A stretch of 64,000 nt of DNA, from NCBI RefSeq assembly GCF_025698545.1, contig NC_068569.1, positions 7,998,001 to 8,062,000 of the forward strand. The letters run 5' to 3'. Each line of letters begins with the position of its first letter. Positions within the stretch are counted from its first letter, which is position 1. Source of the stretch: Gossypium raimondii (lineage: Eukaryota; Streptophyta; Magnoliopsida; Malvales; Malvaceae). The translations under genes and the position numbers were made by a program. Below the pieces are notes generated by a model. The model made no database searches and was not told where the DNA came from. It saw only the letters and a program-made list of their open reading frames with translations. This document shows, piece by piece, positions 43,271 through 56,070 of the stretch.

Positions 43271-46200
43271 GGAGCAGCACAGTAATCAAAGCAAGCTATA
43301 TATGCTTTTTTTACAAAACCAGCTAAAGCTTACACCCCAAAAGTACATGTTTATAGCAATCATAAGCTTCACGTCAACCTCACTGGAAACCCTAAAATTT
43401 CAAAGTTGACGAACCCAGAACCCTAGCCTCCTGTCAGTTTCAACTTTCAAGCTACTTAGAACACCCAACGTATAAAACTTAGCTTTGATAAAATAAGATC
43501 AAGAGAAGCTTCCTACATGGCATATTTCAGTTCTGTATAATTTTTTATTTTTTATTTGGTAGGAAGGACACTGTCTCATGTGGGACAATAACAAAAGTTC
43601 AAGAAACACTAATAATAATGTTTGTTTATATAAAAATAATGAAAAATATTAATTCATATTGTTAAAGGTTTCGATATATGTCATGATTCAGTAGGTTCAA
43701 CTTGAAAAAAAAAAGAGTTTTAACTCAAGCTTCACCAACCAAGAAAAAGAACCAACAGCTCCCCTAACTTGAAAGTATTAAAAAAAAAACTATGTAAAAT
43801 TTTTGATTATGTTCATAAAAAAATTAGGTTACCTCTTATAAAATATCTTTTTGAGTAGCTGTACAAAGATCTCAAATATGAAACGAAAATTTCTCAAAGT
43901 TTGGAGAGTATTACAGCAAGAGAATGGTGAACATGGGTAGTTTTAAGCATGGCTTTTTAGGGTTTATAAGGGAAGGTTAGATCTAACAGAGAAAGGTGAA
44001 GGTGATAAATTGTATGTGTCCCCTCACAGGGTCCCTTGGAACCTAATTTTCCCAGCTTAAAGCTAAATACGTGGGGGCGGGTTTAGAAGGAACAGCCTTG
44101 ACTTAATCAGTTTAATTACCAATCAAATCATTGTTTCGAGAGTCAGATCTCACCTTCAATAATGCATGCAACCTTTTACAACTTTTTCTTTTTTTACCAA
44201 TTTTTTTTATTTAGTGAAAAGATACATAAAACACATTAAAAATACCCCACCCCTGCAGTTGCAAGTCGTCTTCCTTCCCATTGTTTTTTTTTTTTTTTTG
44301 GTTATAAACACTGAACTGTAATCACCTGGATTATATGAACCGGTAAAAAGCTCTTCACAGTGTGTATACAAATTTCTATATATAGCAAACTTAACAGCCA
44401 ATGGTTGTGTCTATATTGAGTCAATGATAGCCACTAAACTAGAATAAAAGCACAAACAACACTTTCCTCCTCATAAATGGACAAGACTATTTGTAGACTT
44501 CTTTTCAATGAATTCATATTTTAAAATAGCCCATATTGAACTCTTACTTTCCACACTTAAACATTAGGTTTCAACATACTCACGGAAAGGTTATCATTTT
44601 TCTCATTCAAAATGTAGTGGCATTTTAAGTTGAAATCTCCCATTCATCGTGGTCTATGCATGGTAAAGCATAAAAAATGATACATAAAATAAGAAAATTT
44701 TCCTTCTTTAAAAGATTCAAGGACAAAAATCTATATTTATGACATTAAGTTATGAGCATTTATGTAAATTTATTCGTGACACGTACGTAAAACAGTCATG
44801 TATTACCCAAAAATGATTTTATTAAATTTAATTTCATAACCTTCACATAACATTAGTCTTAGATTTTATCCCGAGCTTCATTAAAAATTAAACAAAATAG
44901 TCGGAAAAGAAGCCATTGATTGGATAGGAATTCATTGAATAGAGTTCAATTATCTGTACGGAATACTGGAGATGATATCAGCAACCGGTGTTTCTCCTAG
45001 GAACTGCCGCCACTGTCCGCCCTTTTTCCCTCTCCCCTCCCGCTTTCGATGCCGACCACTACACATATCTTTTGCTTATAAACTCTTCCCTCTTACCGAT
45101 TACCGATAAAAGCAGTCAGTAATTGAAGGGAGGAAAAAAAAGCCCACCCCTAAATCACAGCCCCTCCTAGTACGGCAATAGTGAGCCCCTTTCAGTCTAC
45201 TCTCTCTGTTGCACATGCGTCAGCATTCTAATCAGATTATAGAAGCCATATCGGCCGTCTGATTTTAATGCCGATATTGAGTGATATCAGTGGACGGTCG
45301 TGATGCCATGGTTGATTGAAGTTTACGGCCATAGCTTTTCTCTGGATAACGGTCTAATCAAAATCAAAGAGATTAACAGGGTTGCCCATTTTGGGTCTAA
45401 ATTATTTATTTAATTTAGCAGCAACACCTTTTTAAAAGACTGCTTCACAGATTGACATCCCAAGGATAGAACCGTCATTTCGCGTGGAACCCTCAAGAAA
45501 AACAATTTTTACGAATAAGAATTAACCACAACTAAATTTATTCGTATTAAAATATATGTATACAATTGGACAAAGTAAGCCTAAGATTTCATGTCATGTA
45601 ATCTAAACTGCAAACATTACTGCGTCGGTGTTCATGAAGTGATATATAATGTATTCACTCAAATATGGAATATACCTATCGACTTGCAACTGATCCATAT
45701 AATGAAAAACACAAAAGGCAGAAAGAGTTCAATCATAAAAAGAAAATAAAATACAAGAAGAAAAACTTACGACATTGAAGGAAATATATCTGTGATTTGA
45801 TTTATAATTAAAAATCCCAATCAAATCTTCTGCCATTTCTGTCTGGTATTTAGACACTCTCAGCAGAACAGGGACACTTTATATTATGGTTTATCATATG
45901 AAGTATAAACAGTTGAGTTACATAAAATCTTTCTCATTTAGAAACAACTGTCATGTTTTTGTTTCCAAGTTTTCCACCATATATACATATTGGAACCAAA
46001 CAATACTCCGGCGACCGCGAAGCCCGAGTTACGGCTCGATTCTCCATAAATATCTTAAGTTTTTTAGTGAATGAAATATATATCAAAATAATAATATAAG
46101 GATAGAGAAAAAGCAAGTGCGAAAGGAACAATCGGCAGCTTGACGATAGCCCTTGAAGATTGACATCAGCCTGACCTAGGCGGTCAGTGCACAGAAACTG

Positions 46201-48929
46201 GTTTTTAGGGTCCCTAGGTTTCTTTTCCTTGTTGCTTTTTTTTCTGTTGTAAGGGTTGTCTCCTCTTCATTTATGGCGGTCACATCATTTGATGCCCTAC
46301 AGCTTTGTTTTTATCTTTGTGGGGGAATAATAACATAGCTGCCCTGCCCCTTCTCTCTTGTTCCTCAGTAAAACTCAGTTGCCCACTATTTTCTCGGACT
46401 GCTTTCAATTGACTCAACTGCCCTCTACGTGCGACTCTCTGCCTTTCATGGAAACTACTCAACTACCATGTGTTGCCCCTGTGTGATCATGTGCCTCCTC
46501 TGTGTAAATCATTCAACCATTTATCTAATTCAATTGCTGGCCCGCTAACCTATTTCTTTTCTTTCCTTTTTTTTACCTTGATATGAAGATTCATTGTTCA
46601 ATATAGCTGAAAATTCAGTGCAGTTGCTCAGTCGCAAGAGACAATACTAATTGCGGGGATGCAACGAAGAAAATGATGAGGTCTAAGTACATGAATTATT
46701 TCAATGTTCAGAACAATGAAAAATATGTAAAAATTAATTAAATAGCCTAAGTACCATGAAATTAGAAGAGTTCAGATTCAAATTTTAACGCTGGCTTTTT
46801 CTTTTCTTTTGGGGGGGGGGGCTACTTTTCAGTCATTATTTTAGGCTTTGTACATTAGGTCAAAGGAGTAATATATTGATCTTACAGATCAATCATAGTT
46901 TATCTTTTTATCATCAAAAAAAGGAATGTTTAGTGTTCCCCTTTTCTTGGTACGGATCAATAGTAGTTAATTTATCTATGAACAGTATGAATAAATTACC
47001 TTGAATAATCATAATTGTCCTTGCGGAGCATCTAAGCTGATCATGATGATAGTTATTTCATTTCATTGTATGGTTTGGGGAATCAAATACTATTCTGATT
47101 CAAGCATTTTGTCACTGTGCTTTCGACTTTTTTACTGGTTTCCCCGTGAAAGGAAAAAAGATTTGATTCCGTAATCACATGATAGAAATCTGTTAACTTT
47201 GTAACCACAAAGATATGTAAACTTGAAATTTCTTTTTTTAATGATTGATTCTAAATTTTAATTATAGCATAATTCAATTTCTGCACCCACCTGGGTTACT
47301 ATAGAAAGTTAAATTGCTGGTTTTAGATTTAAAAGAAGTAGAATATTCTATGTTGTGAAAGTATAATTTCAGTTGCAATTATAGGGCATTAAGAGGTCAC
47401 AAGTCAGATTGACCATTCATGTGCTTGATGATATTGGTATGCGAGGATCGCAAAAAGGAAATGAGAAAGTCCCTAACAAATTAAAAATGGACAACCACAT
47501 ACTAAATTCAGCAAAGTGATGATATAAAATCCAAGAGGGATAGTGAAAGTGTGGGTTTGGGGAGGAATGAGGCACACATTTGGTAGTTAAAGAGAGAAAG
47601 AGGATGAAAATACAGGTCCTATCCCATCTTGGTCTGCGTGGGGAACAAGATGGAGAATCAAATATATAATGAAGAAATTTGCATTTGCACGCTCCAAATG
47701 AAGGGAAAGGGTGGGCTATGGCCCCACCCTAATGCCCTTTTTTTCTTATTAATGGAATGACAAAATAATGAGGTGCTGGTTGTGGGGGAAAGCTAAGGGG
47801 GTTGGGCTGACTGGCTGGCAAGCGTGAAGTGAAATAGGATCTGATGATAGTTTTGATTGGCTATAAGGTTTTGCCCCAGAATTATGAGATGTGCACCTAA
47901 CGGGAGAAACAAAAAGAATAGGAGTAGAAGGTAACGAAGCCACTAGTCATTAAACGGGTTCATTAGTTTAATTAAAATATTATAACACCTGTTGGTTTTA
48001 ACCCCAGGAGGAATCTCATGTTTGTAGTTGACTGTAAAATTCATCAACCTCCCATCCATTACTTTTGTCTCCATTCTTTGATTAATATAATTTAAGTTTG
48101 ATTTTAACATTTCATAAATGAGTCTTGCGCATTTGAATGTGTTGGAAAGCAATGAATAAATAATATTAAATAATATTTCATCCTGCTTGAAATTTAATTA
48201 AAATATTATGTTTGTATTATGATCATAATCATAATCAATGCGTGTCACTTTATGTTGTTTTACCTAATTTCAAGTTGTAATTCTAAAAATGCACTAAAAT
48301 TTAGACACATTTTCAGAAGGCCAATTTTTTCTATACACAAACTTTTGAATTAATCAATATTATTGATTTATCATATTTATAAATAATATTTTTATTTTAT
48401 AAAAATACTTTAAATAAATTTATATCATAAGTTCCTAACACATCAAAGGGTTAAACTATTTTATTTATAAAATGTTGGTTTCATTTAGCAGTAAGTAAGA
48501 AAAATGATATTGTTATAGTTTTAAATATCAAATTTTATTTATATAATAATTTTATATTCAGTGTGTAAAACTTTATAGATAATGCATTTATCTATTTCAA
48601 TATAATATATTATATTATTCAAGGTTAAATTTTAAAACTACACATGAACTTTGGTTTAATGTGCCAAACTATACATGAACTTTTATTTTGTGCAATTATA
48701 AACATGAAATATTAATTTAATTCAATTTTTACGAACTACTAACACAATAATATTATGGCACCATTTCTAAGTATACATATTACAATATAAATAATTATAT
48801 ATATCTTATATAGAAATATTTGATGTATTTATTTAAATGTGTACATTTGAACCACGATCAAAGTTTCATGTTTATTAATTGCACTAAATCAAATTTCATA
48901 TCTAATTTTGAGATTTATCAAAGTTCCAT

Positions 48930-49025
48930 GTGATGGCTTGAGGGTGTTCACCGCCTCAAGTGTGACTTGGGTTTGAGTTACGCTAGTCGCGCTTGTTGTT
49001 CGGGCTTTGCCCTATTATTGTAATT
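48930..49025 (+). repeat. Possible SINE-like element
   Basis: GCTTGAGGGTGTTCACC and GGGTTTGAGTTACGC are arranged as box-A-like and box-B-like words about 30 bp apart. They are followed by CGGGCTTTGCCC and an AT-rich tail. Ends and target duplications were not found. Confidence 0.4.
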
Positions 49026-49654
49026 CACCGAAAAGAAAAGAAAGAAAAATGAAATAAGAAGATAAACACAATTTAACGTGCTTGAACTCACATCCTTTTA
49101 AAAATATAATTGCACTGTAAAAATATTTAATTAACAATTAGGAGTACTTCTTTTACTATAATATTTAAATTATTAAAGTATTAATTAGTAAACTACTAAA
49201 CTTAAACACATCAAAATGCGTGTGACACTAAAAGCTGGTTGTAACAAAATAAAATTAGTAGCAGCAAAAGACGTGAGTTGAAATCATAATTCTGGTTAGT
49301 ACCAAATTCATGGTTGAAATTTTGGATAATTACTTTTCTTATTGGATGGGTTTATTAGGATCCAAAAAGTAAATCTAACTCCACTTATTATCTATAATCC
49401 AATTGGGTTTGGGCTGTTTCAGTTCTGCCTAGGTTTGAAAAGTTTCTTGGCCCTACATGAGAAAGAAGTTTGTTTTTACCTTTTTCTTATTTTCTCCATC
49501 ATAAATCACCCATTCCCTATTCAACCTAAATTTTAGCCTACAGATCAGATAATTTCATCAGAACGGCCACTTCTAGCTACTTGGTCAGTCTTACATTTAT
49601 CACAAATAATGGCCTAAACAAGGTGTCAAAAGATTTCATAAGAAAGGCAATTAA

Positions 49655-49761
49655 TGACGAATTAGGCGTGAGTCATTTCATAAGAAACGCAGTTTGCGGC
49701 AACATTTTGCATCCCAAGTTCAATTGAGAGTGGGGAGACTTGACGAATTAGGCGTGAGTCA
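49655..49761. repeat. 21-bp exact direct repeat upstream of the kiwellin gene
   Basis: TGACGAATTAGGCGTGAGTC plus one more A occurs at 49655-49675 and 49741-49761. The word TTTCATAAGAAA is also duplicated (near 49634 and 49677). They lie about 80-190 bp upstream of the TATA box. Confidence 0.85.
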
Positions 49762-49840
49762 ACCATTTTAATTTTGTCCAACTTCAAATTTTCATTCTGT
49801 TTCAAAGTAGGTTGTTCAAATCCTTTTATTCCAAACCCTC

Positions 49841-49847
49841 TATATAA
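49841..49847 (+). promoter_or_regulatory. TATA box of the intact kiwellin gene
   Basis: CCCTCTATATAA lies about 66-72 bp before the ATG at 49913. The same ACCCTCTATATA word precedes the second copy at 51421. Confidence 0.75.
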
Positions 49848-49912
49848 CACAAAATTGTCCAATTTGTCTTCCATGTAAATCAACAATAAACTATTTAGCT
49901 TTCTTAATTTAC

Positions 49913-50560
49913 ATGGCAAACATTTTACGTTTAGCCTCTCTTTCTGTTTTCTTCTTTTTTATAATTTATTCTCCCTTATTTTCTAATGCTCTCTCCGATT
50001 GCAATGGTCCATGTCGAGACTTGAACGATTGCTCTGGTCAGCTCATTTGCATCGACGGCAAATGCAATGATGACCCTGATGTGGGGACTCATATCTGTCG
50101 AGGAAGTAGCCCCTCACCTCCGACTGGGAACTGCCAGCCCTCTGGTTCTCTTCAATGCCAAGGCCAAATTTATCCTACTTATAAATGCTCACCTCCAGTT
50201 ACATCCTCCACCAAAGCTAAATTAACAAACAATGATTTTAGTCAAGGTGGTGCTGGAGGGGGTCCGTCTGAATGTGATGAGCAATACCATAGCAACTCCG
50301 AGCGTATAGTGGCGCTTTCCACTGGGTGGTATAATGGTGGGTCAAGTTGCGAGAAGATGATACGGATCAAAGCGAGCAATGGGAAAAATGTGACAGCTAA
50401 GGTGGTTGACGAATGTGACTCCATGCGTGGTTGTGATGAAGAACATGCATACCAACCTCCTTGTAAGAATAACATTGTTGATGCGTCTGATGCAGTGTGG
50501 AGTGCTTTGGAGCTCAATAAAGATGTGGGAATTGTAGATGTTACATGGTCCATGGCCTAA
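49913..50560 (+). CDS. Kiwellin-family secreted Cys-rich protein (215 aa), intact
   Basis: It is a single exon with ATG 49913 and stop TAA 50558-50560. Residues 1 to about 27 form a signal peptide ([18 protein letters not shown]). The N-terminal Cys-rich module follows ([25 protein letters not shown]), then a proline-rich linker, then a double-psi beta-barrel (RlpA-like) domain from about residue 100 with [16 protein letters not shown] and the closing VDVTWSM. I count 14 cysteines, an even number suiting disulfides. Kiwellins (ripening-related proteins) are apoplastic; some family members bind secreted fungal chorismate mutases and dampen their virulence effect. The role of this copy is inferred from the family. 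It is the only intact member of a three-member tandem cluster. Confidence 0.95.
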   Translation: MANILRLASLSVFFFFIIYSPLFSNALSDCNGPCRDLNDCSGQLICIDGKCNDDPDVGTHICRGSSPSPPTGNCQPSGSLQCQGQIYPTYKCSPPVTSSTKAKLTNNDFSQGGAGGGPSECDEQYHSNSERIVALSTGWYNGGSSCEKMIRIKASNGKNVTAKVVDECDSMRGCDEEHAYQPPCKNNIVDASDAVWSALELNKDVGIVDVTWSMA

Positions 50561-51425
50561 GGTTTAAAAATATGTTCTTGAAGAATTTCTTTAACTTTGA
50601 AATACTATTGTTATTATGGTAAAAAACTAAGGGGTTAGATTGAGAAAAATAGGGTGGTATATGGTCCTTGGCCATGGCATCCGTATGACATGAATCTTGC
50701 TCTTTGATCTCATAAAATATATCAATAAATAATGATGATAAAATTTCCAAATATGCTAATTCAATTTATTTGTAAAACATTAAAAGTTAAAAAATTTTAA
50801 AAAAAACTTCATAATTAATAAAAAGTCATGGTCCTGCCTAACCCTATCACAAGTCGTTTAGATCCCCAAAAGATGGTACAAAAGTTAACGAGTTGGTACA
50901 AAAAACAAATACAAAATAGCACCACCCTCCCAATCCTGGTCAAGTCTGTATAAACTTAAGATTCTTTAATCTTCGTTAAAACCTTAACCCAGATTAACGT
51001 AAACAATGAAACTATGTCAACCCATATTACAGAGTCTGGTTCATCATATTTGGAATTTTATTTTTCTAGAATTTTTATATAAAAATTTCTATTCTTTAAA
51101 TAATTTTTATTATTAAAATTTTTATATAAAAATATAAAAATTGAGGATTAAATTATTGTTATTATACCAAATAAAAAACTACAATTGTTGGTAAGTAACC
51201 TTACACATGACTAAAGATAACTTTATAGAAAAAAGTTTATTTGTGAGGCACTAATGGGAGCACCGAGTGGGGCACATCCAAAGACTTTGTTGCTCCAAAA
51301 AGGACATTGAATTACCCCCTCAAAAAAAAAACTTATTTGTGCTTAGCAGAAAAAAGGACTTCGTTTAGTTTTAAAAAAAGGTCTTCATTTAAATCTCCTT
51401 TATAACATCTTTTCTTCGCAACCCT

Positions 51426-51434
51426 CTATATATA
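51426..51434 (+). promoter_or_regulatory. TATA box retained in front of the broken kiwellin copy
   Basis: CTATATATA lies about 55-60 bp before the old ATG at 51489, within a promoter similar to that of the intact gene. The pseudogene may still be transcribed. Confidence 0.65.
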
Positions 51435-51488
51435 CCAATGGCCAATTTGTTTTCTCTAACAAGCAGGTCTTTGGCTTTGCTAATTAGC

Positions 51489-52128
51489 ATGGAAAACATT
51501 TTGATATCAGTCTCTCTTTCCTTTCTCTTCTCTATAATCTCCTTTACTTTCTGATGCTCTCTCCGGCTGCAACGGTCCAAGTCAAAACCTGAATGATTGC
51601 TCTAGTCAGCTCATTTGCACCAATAGCAAGTGCAATGATGATCCCGATGTGGGGACTCATATCCGCCGAAGAAGTAGCCCTGCACCTCTACGAGGAAACT
51701 GCCAGCCCTCATGCCCTCTTCGGTGCGAAATCAAAACTTATACCACTTACAAATGCTCACCCCCAGTCATATCCTCAACGAAAGCTAAATTAACAATCAG
51801 TGATTTCAACCAAGGTGGCGATGGAGGAGATCGATCTAAATGTGATGAGCAATCCCATGACAACTTTGAGCGTATAGTGGCACTTTCCATTGGGTGGTAT
51901 GATGGCGGGTCAAGGTGTGGAAAGATGATAAGGATAATGGTGAGCAATGGGAAAAGTGTTACAGCTAAGGTGGTTGACGAGTGTGACTCAATGCATGGTT
52001 GTGATGAAGCGCATGCATACCAACGACCTTGTAATAATAAAATTATTGATGGATCTAATGCAGTATGGAGTGCTTTGGAGCTCAATAAAGAGAAAGGGAT
52101 TGAAGATGTTACCTGGTCAATGGCATAA
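51489..52128 (+). pseudogene. Kiwellin copy 2, disabled by a 5-bp deletion in the signal peptide
   Basis: The original ATG is at 51489 (MENILISVSLSF). Compared with the intact neighbour, five bases are missing after ATAAT near 51535, and the shifted frame stops at TGA 51552-51554. From 51553 the kiwellin frame is open to TAA 52126-52128: DALSGCNGPS..., then the full linker and barrel domain (IVALSIGWY, VVDECDS, EDVTWSM). In-frame ATGs at or near 51649 could yield only a leaderless protein. Two cysteines of the N-terminal module are also lost (GPC to GPS, HIC to HIR), leaving 12. A sequencing error is possible, but the cysteine losses support real decay. Confidence 0.85.
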
Positions 52129-53218
52129 GGTTTAAGAAAACTTGAACAACTTAAACTTTTAAAATACTACCATTATTATGATAATAAAGTAGGGGGGTTA
52201 GATTAGGGTCTAAGAATTTGGTAGGCATATGGTCCTTGTTTGTGGCCTTGATTTGTAATCTGTAGGACATTAACCTTGCGATTTGATCTGATTAATGAAA
52301 AATATATCAAGGAATGACGATGTTAAAATTTGCATATATGCTTAATGCATCTCTTTTATTCCAGCGTAGGAATGAGGTATGTTAATTCTTCATTCATTAA
52401 AATGGAAAATATCAGCGCAACGTTTTATTCCACGCACGAAGGGGGCCATGGCAACCCAAGCCATGAAGCCATAAACAAAGTGTAGTTTACAAGTCAACAG
52501 ATCAACCATTGAGTGATATAGAATACAAAAAGTCTCCCGTGTAGAAAAAAAGAATTATATAAAATCAATGTAAAAAATGATTAAATTTTAAAAAATGAAA
52601 ATAATAAATGCTTGGAACATGGTGATATTTATTCAAGTAATTAATGAAAAGTTGTGTTCCTATCTAACTGTCCTACGAAACGAATTAATGACCAATTTAG
52701 CACTTTTTTTTTAAGAAGCATTTTTAAAAGAAAAAAAAAATTTAATGAGAAGTTAAAATTTTATGTTTCTCTTTTAGGTTAATTTTTGGAGTTTAAAAAT
52801 CACATTTTTTTTCAAAAAATATCTTATTCAATAATAATGTTAAATTCATCCTCCAACATTTGAAAATAAAACAACAGCCAATTGCAAAGACTAGACAAGT
52901 CAACAACCTGGTACAAATAATAAAAAAGGACCACCACAGTTTGCATTAATTTCCTAGCTATGAGTTGTGTGGCCCAGGTCTGTGACTTAAAATTCCTTAA
53001 AACCCAACCCAAACCAAGGTGATCTACCCATATGAAGCCTTGTTACGAACATGACGATCGAAAATGGAGAAATATCTCTTCAAATACAACTGTTGAGATT
53101 GAGATCGATTTTCGTCCAGGGCGTTGCGGCAATTTACTCTCTTGGGAACCTTATTAATGGTTATATAGTATATAGCTACAGTAAAATGTACTAAAGAGCA
53201 TTCTTATCTGCCATCTTA

Positions 53219-53326
53219 TCTTGTAAGAACATTGATGCTGATGGGTCTGATGTAGTGCGGACAGTTCAGAGATTAGATAAAAAATGCAAGGATTGCGAAC
53301 GTTACTCGGGCCATAGTCTCAGGTTT
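53219..53326 (+). pseudogene. 3' fragment of a third kiwellin copy
   Basis: CTTGTAAGAACATTGATG, then GGGTCTGATGTAGTGCGG, then CGTTACTCGGGCCATAG, match the end of the intact gene (50458-50565) in order. It has substitutions and a small gap after the first cysteine codon. The coding frame is lost; nothing 5' of this survives. Confidence 0.75.
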
Positions 53327-53339
53327 AATTTTAGCCTGA

Positions 53340-54560
53340 AAAAAGTGACTTGTTTTATGCCAGTGAAAAGTTTTCTGTAACAATTATTCATGTATCTTGT
53401 GTAAGTTTTTTTATAATTAAAAGTACAATACAATCATAAATATATGTTTAAACAGTTATAATATAAGATCAAATTAATATAAAACACAAACAAATAAAAA
53501 ATCGGACAAAATTTACTCATAATAATTACTCATGGTGAGATTAAATACACATGACAATTATAAATTGTAAAACTCGAGCAATAATTGCCTAACAAATGCT
53601 GCAGAATCATATTCTCCATACTCACTTTACTAGATTAGCATAATACAACATGACATGACTTTATAGAGGGGCAGGGGCAGGGGCAGGGGCAGCGACAGGG
53701 CAGAAGATTTGCGTTCTATTTTGTGTCTTGCAAAAAAGGTGTTGTGGGAGAATCACATATTTGTAGTGGAAATATCAAGTATTATTTGAATGGGACAAGA
53801 ATAAAATGAAAGGTTTAAAAACTATGGAAGATCACATATTAGATTAGCGTATGAGCAGAAACAGAGACGCGTTACTGTTAGAGCCTGCAATGGGCAGGAA
53901 GAGCCCACTTTATTGAAAATTAAGGGAGATTGAAAATGATTTGGGTAGTGGCATCGAGAGCCTATCTTTTGCAAAATTGTTTTCCAACATTCCAAGGCAA
54001 GGGTTTAGTGTCCCCACTCAAGCAAAGAGCATAAAATTGCAGCTACTGTGTGTCGCATATAACAAAAAACGCCTTTCTCCATTTATTGACCTCCATGTAT
54101 GAAAGCACTGCATGGTAGTTAACTGTCACATTGAAACAAGTTGCAACTCATTTGTCAAAAGGATCATCGGTAGCTACAGTTTCTTCGCATAAATGAATCT
54201 AATTTATCCGCCAAGATGAAGCTTTTGGTCAAACTTGTCACTTCAAGGCTTCTAGCTCATGCCTCCTGTCTTGTCCACACACTTGCGCATTCAAACCGAT
54301 TTAGTAAAACTGTAGTCTAGTTGGAGATTTTACCTTTTCAGATTGTGATTAGCGCAACAAAAATTGTAATGATGTAAAGTAAGACACTTGTGATTTTACA
54401 AGATAAGGTTGGGTCATAAACCTAACCAAATCATTGTCAAGTTGATTCTAAGGTTCAAATAAACATACTGCCTTAATTTTTTGTTCAGGAAACCCGTCAA
54501 ATAATTTTTATGCATTCAAACTTTTGTTCTTAACATCCTTGTTCCCATTTCCCTCATTTG

Positions 54561-54594
<34 letters not shown>

Positions 54595-56040
54595 CAACTT
54601 TGCTTTCTGACCACAAAGTTCTAAATGCTGAAACTAATCTCCTTCTAAACAATATCAGACTTTGATTAATATGGTCTTGAAAAGATATTGAAATAGTAAT
54701 AGCCATTATCGAAGCTTTTGAATTCGCTTACTAAAAGCCCCAACTGCATTTTCTAACCAACTCGACATTAAATGAGACGATGATTTGGAGTAAAAATATC
54801 ATAAAAGTTTTGTACTATATTTTAGATTGTATTTTGTATTTTTATTAGAAAATTAGGTAAATTAGTCTCTATAGATTAGATCATAAAGTAAATTAGTTTT
54901 TTTTTAAAAATTCATCTATTTCTACTGCTAATGACAGAATAATCAAACAATGACACGTGACTTGCCCATGTACCTTATGCTGGCTTATAAAGACCAATTT
55001 TTAATAGTAAAAACGGATTTATTAGAAAAAAGACTAATTTATTTTTTTAATCTAGTGCATAGAGACTAATTTATCTATTTTTTAATAAAATGAGCAAAAG
55101 ATAATTTGACTTTTAGTATAAGGGCATCCATGATATTTTTATTGTAAGATGACATGTTTACTCAAAGAGAAAAAAGAAAAAGGGGGGGGGATGTTCCTTC
55201 ATACGGGAAGTAGAATCTAGATGTGCTCATGGGTAGAGTTCATGTAATATATTTAGATTAATTTTTCAAGTACGTGCTCAGCCCAATTCAATTTAAGAAA
55301 TTAAGGTAAACTTGAATCGAACCCAACTCGCCCTGCCCATATTTGATTTTTTAGATTAGTTTTTATTTAAAAACAAATTTTTTAAAATATATAATGCAAT
55401 AAATAAACGCTAAAATAAAAATTTTCTAACACATTAAAAACTTTTATATTAAAAAAATACCACCACAAATATAATAAATATTTTATTATATTAAAATGCA
55501 CAAATAACTATAATATATTTTATTGTACTAAATATAATATTTAAAATTTTATAGTTTGAATTAAGTTATTTAGTTGGATAATTTTTTTAAGTTTTGGAGA
55601 ATGATTTAATTATTATCAAGTTAATAATTTAATATAAATATAATTATTACTTAATATATAATTAATATAATCATGTTTTATAATATAATATATTTAAGTC
55701 GAGTTGGGTTTAAACAAAAAATTATTGTCTAAGACTTAACCCATATAAAACGACCTTAAATTTTATCCAAACTCATTTTTTAAACTTAGTATTTTTATCT
55801 AAACTCTCTATTTTTTGAGTGAGCCATCGGACTTCATAGGTAGTCGAATAGTATCTACAAGCTATCATGCGCCTTTTGCACATGCGTAGGTTAGCAGCAG
55901 GCCGACCTCATTCATGCCTTTTGGTCTGGCTGATATCACAAATAAGTAACCATAGTCCATTCTGCTTGCTTTTGACCAAATTTTCATTTATTATTATCCA
56001 AGAACAACGCCCTTTTTTGCTTTGTTGAATTTTCAATTTC
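53340..56040. other. Intergenic region with simple repeats
   Basis: No gene is seen. It contains a GGGGCA hexamer repeat (about four units) at 53668-53691, an AT dinucleotide run at 54563-54591 and AT-rich DNA from 54.8 to 55.8 kb. The promoter of the pseudokinase at 56071 must lie at the right end; no convincing TATA box was found. Confidence 0.5.
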
Positions 56041-56070
56041 GTCCTCGTCTCTTTAGAAGCAGAACCAAAT

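Larger units (their letters stand above)
43500..49830. other. Intergenic region, 6.3 kb, no gene recognised
   Basis: This is the upstream region of the BEL1-like gene followed by spacer. It includes a pyrimidine-rich, relatively GC-rich stretch at about 45000-45250 and a G11 run at 46811-46821. From about 48.2 kb it is AT-rich. A segment near 48930-49025 has a tRNA-like box B (GGGTTTGAGTTACGC). The ORFs here are short and unconvincing. I see no tRNA, snoRNA or miRNA I could defend. Confidence 0.5.

Noticed and set aside
46811-46821. G11 run considered as a G-quadruplex
   Set aside because: It is a single homopolymer with no separate G-tracts nearby, and probably length-variable.
50242-50553. 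Open frame antisense to the intact kiwellin gene
   Set aside because: It is a shadow of the coding strand; the plus strand encodes a complete, recognisable protein.
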